Source: CAJWOS01 sp964502005
GTDB lineage: Bacteria > Myxococcota_A > UBA796 > UBA2385
DNA: 64,000 bases
Reading direction: 5' to 3'
NCBI GenBank assembly: GCA_964502005.1
Contig: CAZCUX010000034.1
Coordinates: 1 to 64,000, forward strand
The position numbers were made by a program, and so were the translations under genes. Positions 32,878 to 41,827 of the stretch are shown here, in pieces (position 1 is the first letter of the stretch; every line of letters begins with the position of its first letter). The notes under the pieces were generated by a model. The model did no database searches, had not been told where the DNA came from, and was given only the letters and a program-made list of their open reading frames with translations.

Positions 32878-34974
32878 TCACACCGCCACGAGCCCCGCCC
32901 GTCGCACTTTGTCCAGATTTCGGCGCCATTTGCGCATACGCCCCGGAAACACGCCCAGCGCTTGCTCGACGGTCAGCGGCTCGCCACCGGGGCGCGCTTG
33001 GTCGAGCACTTCTACGAGCCACTGGCGTATATCTTCGCTGCCCCCAATGTCTTCGGGCTGCCCATCGACCCCATAGAGCCGCACATGCTCGTCCGACTCC
33101 GCGACCCCCCGCCCTAGCCAAATCAATCGCGCGCCGGGCTTCCAGTCATCGAACGGCGAAGCGACGGCACGCGCCACGCGGTCAGATGGCGAAACCGGAG
33201 AAGGAACGCTGTGCGAAAACCATCGCGAAACAGGCTGGTCAATCCGTTCCCCCGCCATCCACGACGCCAAGGCCGTGGCCAAGGGAGCATCAAAGCGGTC
33301 GTGTCGGCCGCCGGTTGGGTCGTGGTGTTCGAGGTCGTTGGTCGCGAAGAGCGGTCCCGTTGGCACGGTCACCTTGACCGAAAAGCGGTCAGGGTCAGAA
33401 AAGACCGCCGAGTGGCGGGTCAACACAAAGCGGTGCCAGAACGCGCTATCGAGGACCTGGTGTTGAAACATCTGCCGCACGACTTCCATGCTATCGACCG
33501 TCTCCGCGTCGGTCTGGGTGGGAAAGCCATACATCAGATACGCATGGACCATGACTCCCGCCGCGCGAAACCGAGAAGACGCACGCACGGCTTGTTCTAC
33601 CGTAATGCCTTTGTCCATTTGCTTGAGCAAACGGTCGGATGCCACTTCGAGGCCACCGGTAACAGCAACCAATCCAGCCGCAGCAAGCAAACGACACAAA
33701 TCCGCCGTGAAAGCCTCTTCAAAGCGAATGTTGCCCCAAAAATGAATGCGAAGACCTCTCTCCAACAAGCCAAGTGCAAGGTCACGAAGCAAGCGCGGCG
33801 GGGCTGCTTCGTCGACAAAATGGAAGCCGGAAACGCCCGTCTCGTTGACCAATTCTTCGATATGGTCCAACAAACGCGCCGTTTGGGCCGGCTCGTAGCG
33901 CGCAACATAATCCAGATGAATGTCGCAAAACGCGCACTTCTTCCAATAACAGCCGTGCGCGAGCGTCATCTTGTTCCAGCGCCCATCTGACCACAGGCGA
34001 TGGGCGGGATTCAGAGAGTCGAGCACCTGCAAATAAGGCGAAAGGTCCAAACCTGCGACGGATGCAGCGCACGTAAACGCGACCCGCGTGGGCGCGTGAT
34101 TGTGAAGACCATCTGCCGTCCGGGTGCGATGGCGTCGGTCGCCGTCGCCCGACAAATGGTCAAGGATTGCGGTCAATGGACCTTCCCCATCGTCCATTAC
34201 AAGCGCGTCCGCGCACGTCCAAAGGCCGCGTTCTTCTACCTCCCGCAGCTCCGTGGAAACATACCCGCCCCCAAAAACCACATAAGCACCCCGTTCTCGC
34301 AATCGACGCCCAACCCGCAACGCCCCATACAGCGTCCCGGGGAATGGAATCGTAATACCGACAACGTCGGGAACACCGCGTGCTACGAGCGCGTCGACGA
34401 GCTCGTCTAGTATCGCGTCGGGCAGCGTCGTCTGCGCGAGACGCTCCGCAATCGGCGCAAATGAAACGGGACCTACCGCGAGATGGTGCTGATAGCGGCT
34501 AAAACCAAAGCCCGGGTCGACCACTGAAGTCACAAGGTCGGTGAGGTCTTCGAGGTAGAGTGTACACCGATAGCGCGCGAGGTCGGTGATGCCCATCGCG
34601 CCAAAGCGTGTCGCCTGGGCACGTGCGAGCCGTGGCCCCATCGGAAGCGAGCCAGCACGCGCCCATCCCGTCGCGGCCCCGGCATCCGTTCCTCGTAGGA
34701 ACGAAAGGACCCGGTCTGCGACCGATTCGTGCCAATCCCGCATCGCCAACGCATCCCAAGCGGGCTCGGGCAGTCCCTGTTCTGCTGCGGCCTCGACCAA
34801 GTCGAATACGCGAGAGAGACCCGCGGAGGAAAACAACGCGCTGAACAAGGTAACGCCGAGGTCCGCTTGGCGCGCCGGTTGACCGAGCGTCGCGAGGTAG
34901 CGGGTGAGGTAGCCGGTCGCAGGGTACGGCGTGTTGAGCTGGGTGCTCGGTGGGGTCAGCAAGAGGATGTCCAA
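32878..34974 (-). CDS. Large B12-binding-domain radical SAM protein with CX4CX2C motif
   Basis: 698 residues from a TTG at 34974 (GGAG about 10 bases upstream), placed because homologous B12-binding domains begin like LDILLLTPPSTQLNTPYPAT; an ATG at 35064 gives a 30-residue unlikely leader. Residues ~1-300 form an extended cobalamin-binding region (VVGITIPFPGTLYGALRVGR, VVFGGGYVSTELRE). The iron-sulfur motif is HGCYWKKCAFCD, with four residues between the first two Cys rather than three. Later motifs: GFHFVDEAAPPRLLRDLAL, TGGLEVASDRLL, VHAYLMYGFPTQTDAET. The last ~180 residues are unrecognised. The Cys spacing was checked codon by codon. Substrate unknown. Confidence 0.83.
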   Translation of the reverse strand: MDILLLTPPSTQLNTPYPATGYLTRYLATLGQPARQADLGVTLFSALFSSAGLSRVFDLVEAAAEQGLPEPAWDALAMRDWHESVADRVLSFLRGTDAGAATGWARAGSLPMGPRLARAQATRFGAMGITDLARYRCTLYLEDLTDLVTSVVDPGFGFSRYQHHLAVGPVSFAPIAERLAQTTLPDAILDELVDALVARGVPDVVGITIPFPGTLYGALRVGRRLRERGAYVVFGGGYVSTELREVEERGLWTCADALVMDDGEGPLTAILDHLSGDGDRRHRTRTADGLHNHAPTRVAFTCAASVAGLDLSPYLQVLDSLNPAHRLWSDGRWNKMTLAHGCYWKKCAFCDIHLDYVARYEPAQTARLLDHIEELVNETGVSGFHFVDEAAPPRLLRDLALGLLERGLRIHFWGNIRFEEAFTADLCRLLAAAGLVAVTGGLEVASDRLLKQMDKGITVEQAVRASSRFRAAGVMVHAYLMYGFPTQTDAETVDSMEVVRQMFQHQVLDSAFWHRFVLTRHSAVFSDPDRFSVKVTVPTGPLFATNDLEHHDPTGGRHDRFDAPLATALASWMAGERIDQPVSRWFSHSVPSPVSPSDRVARAVASPFDDWKPGARLIWLGRGVAESDEHVRLYGVDGQPEDIGGSEDIRQWLVEVLDQARPGGEPLTVEQALGVFPGRMRKWRRNLDKVRRAGLVAV

Positions 34975-35125
34975 CGGGCAACTCCAAGTACAACTCCCCA
35001 GGGGCGAAGTGTGCACACCTCTCGCCAAGCCCGGAAGTAGATGCAATAATTCTACCCTGCCCATTAACCGCCGACCTTTCGGTGCCACTTCCTTGTTGAC
35101 GCCCCGGCAACCCGACGGAGACCGT

Positions 35126-35734
35126 ATGAATTATGATGCCCTATACGACCGGATTCTCCGAAAGGTCGACCAAGGGGCGTATCTCGCCTGGGCAGACGCC
35201 GTAGAGCCAAGCCAACAAAGCGCCATGGCGGAGCTGGGCGCGTACATCCAGTCCGCGCAGTTTGACCCATCGGTGGGGCGCCAGATGGCACGTTCGATGC
35301 ATGAGGCCCACCAAATCGACCGTATTTCGTACCTGTCGGCCCTCCATGTCATCGCCGCGAGCCCCGCCGTACGCGACTACACCGAAGCTGCGCGCCTCAT
35401 CGCGGAAAAAGAGATTGAAGCCCTCGCGCTCGGCGGTCCCCGAATTTCGGAAAATCTTGCGTCCGTGGACCGACATCGCGGAGCACTCGCGTTCTTGACG
35501 GGCAACTACGATGTTGCCCTCGACTATTTTAGCCGCGCTTTCGAGCGGCAGCGGAGCGCCGGAAACCTTGGAAATGTGCTCGCCGCGCTCATCCGACTCG
35601 GCGATGTGTCCGAAGCACGCTCCCTTTTCGGCAGAATCCGCACAAGCCTCCCTGCCTCGTTGGTGTCGACCCTCGAGGACATGATTTGTCTCGACCCCGA
35701 CCTCGCGTTGCTGCGAACGGAGCTGACCCAATGA
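35126..35734 (+). CDS. TPR-like helical protein, unknown function
   Basis: 202 residues from the ATG at 35126 with GGAG at 35117-35120. The protein is alpha-helical; residues ~115-175 (HRGALAFLTGNYDVALDYFS, then GNVLAALIRLGDVSEARSLF) look like two tetratricopeptide units. The N-terminal half (ILRKVDQGAYLAWADAVEPS...) is helical with no known match. The stop overlaps the next start (ATGA, 35731-35734). It is the first gene of a three-gene set ending in a sigma factor, so it may regulate or sense for that factor (inference). Confidence 0.75.
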   Translation: MNYDALYDRILRKVDQGAYLAWADAVEPSQQSAMAELGAYIQSAQFDPSVGRQMARSMHEAHQIDRISYLSALHVIAASPAVRDYTEAARLIAEKEIEALALGGPRISENLASVDRHRGALAFLTGNYDVALDYFSRAFERQRSAGNLGNVLAALIRLGDVSEARSLFGRIRTSLPASLVSTLEDMICLDPDLALLRTELTQ

Positions 35735-35913
35735 CACTTGTCGCATTACAAACATGGCTGTGGATGCTTGTGTTCGGCGCACCACCGGAGGATGCGTCCT
35801 TGCCAGCACCGCCCAGCGCCACCGAACAAGCCGCGCCGACACCTCCCCCGTGGAGTGGAAAGCCACGCGCGGGCAAAGATGACGACGACCACGACATCTA
35901 CGTCGGCTTCTGA
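35731..35913 (+). CDS. Small peptide with N-terminal hydrophobic segment and acidic tail
   Basis: 60 residues, starting at an ATG that overlaps the previous stop by four bases. Residues 3-17 are hydrophobic (LVALQTWLWMLVFGA), a possible signal peptide or membrane anchor without a positive N-terminus. The middle is Pro/Ala-rich (ASLPAPPSATEQAAPTPPP), and the end is KDDDDHDIYVGF. No family recognised. Its position between a TPR-like protein and a sigma factor, with overlapping or abutting ends, argues that it is translated and functionally tied to them. It is too short for certainty. Confidence 0.6.
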   Translation: MTLVALQTWLWMLVFGAPPEDASLPAPPSATEQAAPTPPPWSGKPRAGKDDDDHDIYVGF

Positions 35914-35914
35914 G

Positions 35915-36568
35915 ATGCGGACTGCACCGTCCGCATTGTCCCCACTGGGACCCGAAGATGTACAGCGCGGGTTGGTCGCGCTGGTACACGACCGCCATAG
36001 CGCTGACGCACGGCTGCTATTCACACAATTGATGGCATACGCCGAAACGCGCCTCCAACGGATAATTCACGGTCGATATGCGGACTTGCTCACCTCCGAC
36101 GACCGCGAGGAGCTGCTGGGCGAGGTGCTATTTCAGCTCATGAACGGCGCGTTGATGACGTTTCGTGGCACCACAATCGGCGAACTCCTTGCGTTTGTGC
36201 GGTGCATCTGCGACCGACAAGCGTGGCGTGCCGCACGAAAAGCGCTGCGCGAACGAACCGTGCTCGACGACGCACACCCCCGTGCCGCGGAGCTTCGCGA
36301 CTGGACCACCGCCGCGCCCCCGCCCGATGCCGGGGAGATAGGCACCGAGAGCCCCCTCGACGAGACGGATACCGCATACCTTCGCAGCCTGCTCGAAGCG
36401 GGCAGTCGCGCGGAGTTCGCCCGTCGTACCGGCGTCAGCCGAGCGGCCGTCACCCAGCGCATTCAGCGCATCCGGCGCCGCATTGAAGCCCTGCCGGCAA
36501 CGGACCGCGAGGATGCCGAGCAATGGTTGGTTGCAGAGGCATCACGATTCGTTCAGATTGAGCCGTGA
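35915..36568 (+). CDS. ECF-like RNA polymerase sigma factor
   Basis: 217 residues from the ATG at 35915, one base after the previous stop; an ATG at 35879 would add a Thr/Ser-rich dozen residues. Residues ~35-120 resemble sigma region 2 (LFTQLMAYAETRLQRIIHGR, then DREELLGEVLFQLMNGALMT, LLAFVRCICDRQAWRAARKA). Residues ~170-205 form a region-4-like helix-turn-helix (RAEFARRTGVSRAAVTQRIQ). The two are joined by a Pro/Asp-rich linker. No anti-sigma factor is recognised nearby, although the two preceding coupled genes could serve. The family call is good though sequence is divergent. Confidence 0.8.
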   Translation: MRTAPSALSPLGPEDVQRGLVALVHDRHSADARLLFTQLMAYAETRLQRIIHGRYADLLTSDDREELLGEVLFQLMNGALMTFRGTTIGELLAFVRCICDRQAWRAARKALRERTVLDDAHPRAAELRDWTTAAPPPDAGEIGTESPLDETDTAYLRSLLEAGSRAEFARRTGVSRAAVTQRIQRIRRRIEALPATDREDAEQWLVAEASRFVQIEP

Positions 36569-36618
36569 TTGCGGATTCTGAGAAATTCACCCCATCTCCG
36601 CGCGATGGACAACAACGC

Positions 36619-37131
36619 CTACGGAGCGTCAGGCGTGTCTTCTTCGCGGTGGACCAAAATCCAGAAAGACAAACTGCTGAGCGGGCCGAGCTGCATGTAG
36701 TAAGTTTGCGGTTCTTGAACCCGAAGCGAAAAGACCTCGGGAATATCCGAAGGGCAGGACGAATTTGGCGTAGGACTGCCCAACGGCACGGCTTCCGTAT
36801 CAATCCATAGCCCTGTCATCACCTCCACAAATCCCGTGTGGATGGTGTAGTTGCCCTCCTCGGGAATCACGAGGCGGACCCACCCGCCGGCGGTAGGGGT
36901 GAGTTGAATCGTGTAAGGCGTCTCGAAGTCCATAATGGCTGGCGCCGTCGAAGCCGCCGCTGTTCCCGGCGTCATTGTTTGGCCCGCTTCACTCCGCAGC
37001 GCGCAGATAGTGTCTTCGGCAGTGGGCGCGCCAGCGGTATCGCCGGTTGGTTCGGAGTCCGATTTTGACGAGCCGCTGCACGCTGCGGTTAGGCCAAACA
37101 CAAGGACACCGACGGACTTCCACATTTCCAT
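36619..37131 (-). CDS. Small lipoprotein, unknown function
   Basis: 170 residues from the ATG at 37131 with GGAG upstream; a second ATG two codons later is possible. The signal peptide has a lipobox LTAAC (C18). A Ser/Thr/Asp-rich linker (residues ~20-45) leads to a beta-rich domain with TICALRSEAGQTMTPGTAAA, GWVRLVIPEEGNYTIHTG and YYMQLGPLSSLSFWILVHRE, a pattern seen in Ig-like or C-terminal pre-peptidase type beta sandwiches. No catalytic motif. It is convergent with the sigma factor gene. Family not recognised. Confidence 0.7.
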   Translation of the reverse strand: MEMWKSVGVLVFGLTAACSGSSKSDSEPTGDTAGAPTAEDTICALRSEAGQTMTPGTAAASTAPAIMDFETPYTIQLTPTAGGWVRLVIPEEGNYTIHTGFVEVMTGLWIDTEAVPLGSPTPNSSCPSDIPEVFSLRVQEPQTYYMQLGPLSSLSFWILVHREEDTPDAP

Positions 37132-37439
37132 ACGCGCTCCTGCTTGGGTGCGGACGATGCCGAGACCCGGGAACCCCACGATACCCGTGTTGCGGCGTGT
37201 GGTCGAGGGCCAACCGGACGAATGCACAATCGGCACGCGGCGGGCGCGGGTCCCTGCGATTGTTGTGTCGAATCCTTCGAATCGGCGGCCCGCTATCTTC
37301 CCGCCTGATGCAGAAACGGATACGAATCACATGGCAAAAGACGCCGTGCTGGTGCAGTCCAGCGCATCGGTCAAACCGCAGGGTGCAGGCACGAACGCTT
37401 GCTGTCACCCCCCTACCGCCGCAGTTGCCTGGAGCGCCG

Positions 37440-38111
37440 ATGTCCTTTCTCTCGATGGTATTGATGTGGTCGGCTTTGTCCTACGCTGATGAAGCCGGAG
37501 ATGCCCTTGCCCGAAAGGTCGTGGAGAAATCCGGCAATCCGTATCGCGTCTCGCGCGTCCGGTTTTCTTTCATCGTCGAAGCAGCAGGTGTAGAAAAAGC
37601 TCGGCGCACGCATGATTGGCACCCAATCGAGGGTCGTTTGACTGTTCACACGGGCGATACGGCCACCAAGTTTGAAAACCTCGGCCAGCACGACCCTTCG
37701 CCATGGGTCGCGAACCCTACTGCCCACGCCGCCCAATGGGCGGTGGTCGCGCCCGGCACGTCTCCCGACGAAGCGGCAAAGGCGTGGTCGGCTTGGATCA
37801 ACGATGGGTATTGGCTGTTCGCGCCCAGCAAGCTGCTCGACCCCGGCGTGACGCGCACGGTAGACGCCGCGGGCCAGCTTGTTCTCACATTCGACGGTGT
37901 GGGCGTGACCCCGGGCGACACGTACACGCTCACGATTTCGCCTGAAGATTCCCTTGTGACCGCATGGACCTTTCGGCTACAAAGCGAGCGAACGGGAAGT
38001 GTTCTTTGGACCGAATACCAGACCTTCGGACCACTGACCCTTTCCACACGCCGTCAAACCGAAGCCGGTGATTTTGTCGTGCGGTTTGCGGACATTGAGG
38101 TCCAGCCATGA
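37440..38111 (+). CDS. LolA-like periplasmic protein
   Basis: 223 residues from the ATG at 37440 with GGAG at 37431-37434. Residues 1-16 act as a short signal peptide (MSFLSMVLMWSALSYA). The mature part is beta-rich (RVRFSFIVEAAG, GRLTVHTGDTATKFEN, GQLVLTFDGVGVTPGD, TEYQTFGPLTLSTRRQTEAG), resembling the half-barrel of LolA/LolB-type lipid or lipoprotein carriers. The family match is loose. The stop overlaps the next gene, a redox lipoprotein, by four bases (ATGA, 38108-38111), which points to a joint role. Confidence 0.65.
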   Translation: MSFLSMVLMWSALSYADEAGDALARKVVEKSGNPYRVSRVRFSFIVEAAGVEKARRTHDWHPIEGRLTVHTGDTATKFENLGQHDPSPWVANPTAHAAQWAVVAPGTSPDEAAKAWSAWINDGYWLFAPSKLLDPGVTRTVDAAGQLVLTFDGVGVTPGDTYTLTISPEDSLVTAWTFRLQSERTGSVLWTEYQTFGPLTLSTRRQTEAGDFVVRFADIEVQP

Positions 38112-39376
38112 TTCGCGCTACCCTTTTCATTGCGATTCTCCCCGTAGTAGCAATTGCGTGTGGAAACAACACGGATTCGAAAGGCGAAAGCAGCGAAACC
38201 GCAACCACCACAGCAGACGGAGCAGCGCCGACTTGGGCTGACGACATCGAACCCTTCATGGCGGAACACTGCGTTCGCTGCCACCAAGAAGGCGGACTGG
38301 GACCGGCGGATTTCACCGACGCGTCGGTCGTGGAGTCGCTTGCACCCGCTATTCTCGGGGCGATGCAGGATGGCAGAATGCCGCCGCCCGCCGCTGACCC
38401 CAACTGCAGAGACTACGTAGGCAGCGACATCCTCACCATTCAGCCCGAAGACATCACCCGCTTTGAAGCGTGGGTGAACGCTGGAATGCCGCCGGGCGAG
38501 GGTGCCACCACGACGCCGCCGCCCGTCGACCCCCAGCTCAAAGACCCTGACGCAATCATCACACTGCCCGCCCCTTATGTCCCGACATTCCAAGACACGG
38601 CAAATCCGGGCAACGAATACCGCTGCTTCGCGGTCGACCCAGGCGACATGGCCGGAAAGTACATCACGGCGATGGCCCCCGTCATCGACCAGGCTTCGCT
38701 GGTCCACCACGTCGTCTTGTTTACCGTCGAAAAGACCGCGCTCGACCCCATGTATGTTCGGGACGATGGCTGGGACTGCATCGACGGCCAAGGCGCCAAC
38801 GCGCTGTCAGGAATGATTGCAGCGTGGGCTCCGGGCATGCTTCCCATCGAGTTTCCCGGCAATCACGGCATGAAGGTTCCAGAAGATTCCTGGATTGTCA
38901 TGCAGATGCATTATTTTTACAGCGGTACCGATACGGTGGGACTCGCCGACCAGTCCGGCTACGCCTTCCACATCGAAGAAGGCCCGGTTCCGCAGGTCTA
39001 TATGGCCCCTATCGAAAACCACCGCTTCGTGATTCCGGCGGGAGACCCCGCGTACAGCGCCACGGAGTCCTTTGTCAACGAGTACCTGCCCCTCTACGTT
39101 CTCGGTGTGTTTCCACATATGCACACCCTCGGCACCGGCTTTCACGCCCGCACGGTCGCGGGCGATGGCTCCGAGACGTGTCTGGTAGAGGGCACCTATG
39201 ATTTCAACAACCAGATGACCTACCAGTTCACGGAGCCGGCGTTGTTTGACATGGGCGACGAGTTGCAGTTCACCTGCCAATGGAACAATGAGAATGGCGA
39301 CGCTTCCGTTCGGTATGGCGAACGCACCGATGAAGAGATGTGCTTTTTCTTCGCGTACGTCACGCCCACGCTCTAA
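38108..39376 (+). CDS. Lipoprotein with c-type heme motif and copper type II monooxygenase-like domain
   Basis: 422 residues. The lipobox is VAIAC (C18). Residues ~38-125 contain HCVRCHQEGGLGP, a CxxCH c-type heme site with GRMPPP and TRFEAWVNAGMPPG, as in planctomycete/myxobacterial cytochrome-like domains. Residues ~170-420 show peptidylglycine/dopamine beta-hydroxylase-type copper sites: SLVHHVVLF (HH), MQMHYFYSG (HxxH-like) and GVFPHMHTLGTGFHA, then CQWNNENG and EMCFFFAYV near the end. It is predicted to be an extracytoplasmic redox enzyme that takes electrons through heme to copper. The substrate is unknown. Confidence 0.83.
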   Translation: MIRATLFIAILPVVAIACGNNTDSKGESSETATTTADGAAPTWADDIEPFMAEHCVRCHQEGGLGPADFTDASVVESLAPAILGAMQDGRMPPPAADPNCRDYVGSDILTIQPEDITRFEAWVNAGMPPGEGATTTPPPVDPQLKDPDAIITLPAPYVPTFQDTANPGNEYRCFAVDPGDMAGKYITAMAPVIDQASLVHHVVLFTVEKTALDPMYVRDDGWDCIDGQGANALSGMIAAWAPGMLPIEFPGNHGMKVPEDSWIVMQMHYFYSGTDTVGLADQSGYAFHIEEGPVPQVYMAPIENHRFVIPAGDPAYSATESFVNEYLPLYVLGVFPHMHTLGTGFHARTVAGDGSETCLVEGTYDFNNQMTYQFTEPALFDMGDELQFTCQWNNENGDASVRYGERTDEEMCFFFAYVTPTL

Positions 39377-39657
39377 GTCTCGTGTCCCCAAACGCGCAGC
39401 GGAGCACCGTGCGTTGCGCCAGCTGCGGAGCGGCGGGTACTCGCGGCGATTGGCATGACCGAAATCGCGTAACGCATGGATGAGTTACGCATTTTCCTTC
39501 GATGGGTCATTTGACGAAAATCAAGCGTGCTGGATACTTTTCATGACGAACTGACCCGGACGGTGCGCTTCCCTTTGGAGTACGGACCCACACCAAGCGG
39601 CGACGCTGGGTTCGACAGGCGAAAGGCCAACAAATCGTCGAAAGCGACGCGTGCTGG
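39377..39657. other. Convergent intergenic region with weak terminator hairpin
   Basis: This gap separates two convergent genes. GCGTAAC (39467-39473) pairs with GTTACGC (39484-39490), followed by ATTTTCC, a weak terminator for the copper lipoprotein. Beyond it, on the minus strand, short frames give Arg/Ser-rich peptides with no recognised match. No gene is supported. Confidence 0.45.
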
Positions 39658-41646
39658 CTAATATCCGTTTCCAAACCAAGTGAGAACACTGCCAGTGCCG
39701 ACCAAATGATTGGGGGCAGACACCACAAGGTCCGTCCACCCGTCATTGTTGAAATCTCCCGCGACGCCTGCCGTCCCCAGCATCGACGACTCGTCGGTGC
39801 CTTGTATAGTTACATCCGCATCCGATACGACATGCACCCCCGTCGCGCGTTCGGGCCCGCCGTAAAACAAATACGCCGCACCCGCGTTGAGCTCGCCTCC
39901 CAAACCAGGCGTCGAGGTCGCACCGGTCATGAGCTCGGCAAAACCGTCGCCATCCGCGTCACCGACCCGCACGAGGCTCGAACCGACGTGGGCGCCTGCG
40001 ACTTCGCCCCACACACTTGCCGCAGCACTCGCCGTTCCCACCGAGGAAGGCCACGCACCACCGACGTGCAAATACACCGCCCCGACACTTTGGAGGGTGC
40101 TGTCCGCAAACGGAGCGCAAATCGCGAGGTCATCGAGGCCATCGCCATCGATATCGCCGATGCCTCGATTGCAGTTGCCAAGGTTGAGGGAATCGCGGGC
40201 ATCGAGGGTGTGAAAGGTAACGTCTGCATCGGCCGCCGCGACGACGCCCGAAACGGCGCTCGCGCCCCAATACAGCCATGCTTTTCCATACGCCGGCCCC
40301 GCATCGTCGTTGCTGGGTTCGCCCAAAACGATGTCAGAAAGACCATCTCCGTCGAAATCGCCAAATCCGGTGGTGCCCCGCTCGGCGAAATCGTCACCCG
40401 GCCCCGCCGCCAAGAACTCCGCTTGTACGCCGGAATCCACATAAACGGTGTCCCCTGGCCGCGTTGCACTTCCGCCGACCAAATACACCGACGCGACATA
40501 TGTAGACGAGCCTTCATCGCCAATCAACATATCTGCGAGGCCGTCACCATCGACATCGCCCGCCGCAGCGACCTCTCGTCCAAAATAATAGACCGTGCTC
40601 GCGGCAGTATAAACGGTCGCCATATCCGGCCCATCGGCTTCACCGAGCCACGCGCTGCTCCCCCCATAGACCAAGTAGACTTCATCGTAGCCGTATGCGC
40701 CCACTGCGACTTCGTCCGCGCCATCTCCATCCATATCGCCAACCGACGCGACCGCATATCCAGCAAACGATGCCGCATACGGACCCAGCAGCGCGGGTGC
40801 AGGGAGCGTGGTCCACGATGCCTGCGCAGTAGAGCGCCCCAAATACGCGAGCACGGACCCACTCGAAATGCCGTTTTCGTCGCTGTGGCTCACGCCCACG
40901 AGGAGGTCGTCGATTCCGTCTCCGTTGACATCCCCCGTCGACAACGACTGGCCGAAGTAGTCATAGGTGCCGTCACCGCGCAACGCGATGTCTGCGGCAT
41001 CCATCGAGAGCTCGGCGTCAAATGCGCAACGGTCCGCTTCTCCGTTGCAGTTTTGGTCAACGCCATCCCCGCAGATTTCTTCCGCACCTGGATAAACGCC
41101 GGAGTCACCGTCGTTACAATCGCCCGAAACCTCGACATGCCCCGAAGAAACCCCGCAAGCCTCCACCGCGACATCGCCAAATCCGTCGCTGTCACCATCT
41201 CGGTACACGGTCACGAGGGTGGTGCGGTCGAGGCCGGCGTCGTCGAGGTCGGCGAGTGAATTGCAGTCGTCATCTACGCCATCATTGCAGACTTCGACGG
41301 CACCCGGATGCACGTCTGCGCGCAGGTCATCGCAGTCGCCGCCGGTGATTGACCAGCCGGCCGGCTCCGTACACACCGTCTGGGTGACGTCGTCGCGGCC
41401 GAACCCATCGGCGTCGTCATCCAAAAACCAAGTTTGGGCTGCACCGAGCGCCGGGTCTGCGTCATCGCAGTCCGCGTCTGCGGGCACACCGTCGTTGTCT
41501 TCATCCACGAGCACGTCATCCGTGCCGCTGTCGCCGTCCGAGGGCGACGTGACCGCACCACCACCGGACTTGCTTTCGGGGTTGCTGCCGCACGCCCAGC
41601 CAAACAAGACGAGCAGCCCTACGTGTTTGCTGTGACTCCATCGCAT
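39658..41646 (-). CDS. MopE-type and FG-GAP repeat surface lipoprotein
   Basis: 662 residues. The signal peptide ends GWAC (C19). Residues ~45-205 contain MopE-type metal-binding repeats: DNDGVPADADCDDADPA, WFLDDDADGFG, GGDCDDLRADVHPGAVEVCN, DGVDQNCNGEAD. Residues ~225-660 are FG-GAP/integrin-alpha-like repeats: FGQSLSTGDVNGDGIDDLLV, YAVASVGDMDGDGADEVAVG, GFGDFDGDGLSDIVLGEPSN, and more, each with a DxDGDGxxD Ca2+ loop, giving a beta-propeller. Such proteins are common on Myxococcota surfaces and are thought to bind calcium or act in adhesion. It is convergent with the copper lipoprotein. Firm on domains, unknown in role. Confidence 0.9.
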   Translation of the reverse strand: MRWSHSKHVGLLVLFGWACGSNPESKSGGGAVTSPSDGDSGTDDVLVDEDNDGVPADADCDDADPALGAAQTWFLDDDADGFGRDDVTQTVCTEPAGWSITGGDCDDLRADVHPGAVEVCNDGVDDDCNSLADLDDAGLDRTTLVTVYRDGDSDGFGDVAVEACGVSSGHVEVSGDCNDGDSGVYPGAEEICGDGVDQNCNGEADRCAFDAELSMDAADIALRGDGTYDYFGQSLSTGDVNGDGIDDLLVGVSHSDENGISSGSVLAYLGRSTAQASWTTLPAPALLGPYAASFAGYAVASVGDMDGDGADEVAVGAYGYDEVYLVYGGSSAWLGEADGPDMATVYTAASTVYYFGREVAAAGDVDGDGLADMLIGDEGSSTYVASVYLVGGSATRPGDTVYVDSGVQAEFLAAGPGDDFAERGTTGFGDFDGDGLSDIVLGEPSNDDAGPAYGKAWLYWGASAVSGVVAAADADVTFHTLDARDSLNLGNCNRGIGDIDGDGLDDLAICAPFADSTLQSVGAVYLHVGGAWPSSVGTASAAASVWGEVAGAHVGSSLVRVGDADGDGFAELMTGATSTPGLGGELNAGAAYLFYGGPERATGVHVVSDADVTIQGTDESSMLGTAGVAGDFNNDGWTDLVVSAPNHLVGTGSVLTWFGNGY

Positions 41647-41827
41647 GAATCAGCCTCCAACCTCGTTCGCACCAAACCGCAGGAGAACCGTCGCAGTCCT
41701 CTCGTCTTCCGCGCAGGGCAGCGCCCTGACGTTCACCGGTCTATCTTGGAATGTCAATGGCTTCCTTCATGTTGTTTCGCGTTTCTACGCGACTTCGCGA
41801 CCGCGCCACGGGGATACGGCTGCGGGT

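Noticed and set aside
39377..39657. A degraded gene in the convergent gap before the MopE gene
   Set aside because: Short minus-strand frames give no family match, and a hairpin explains part of the region.
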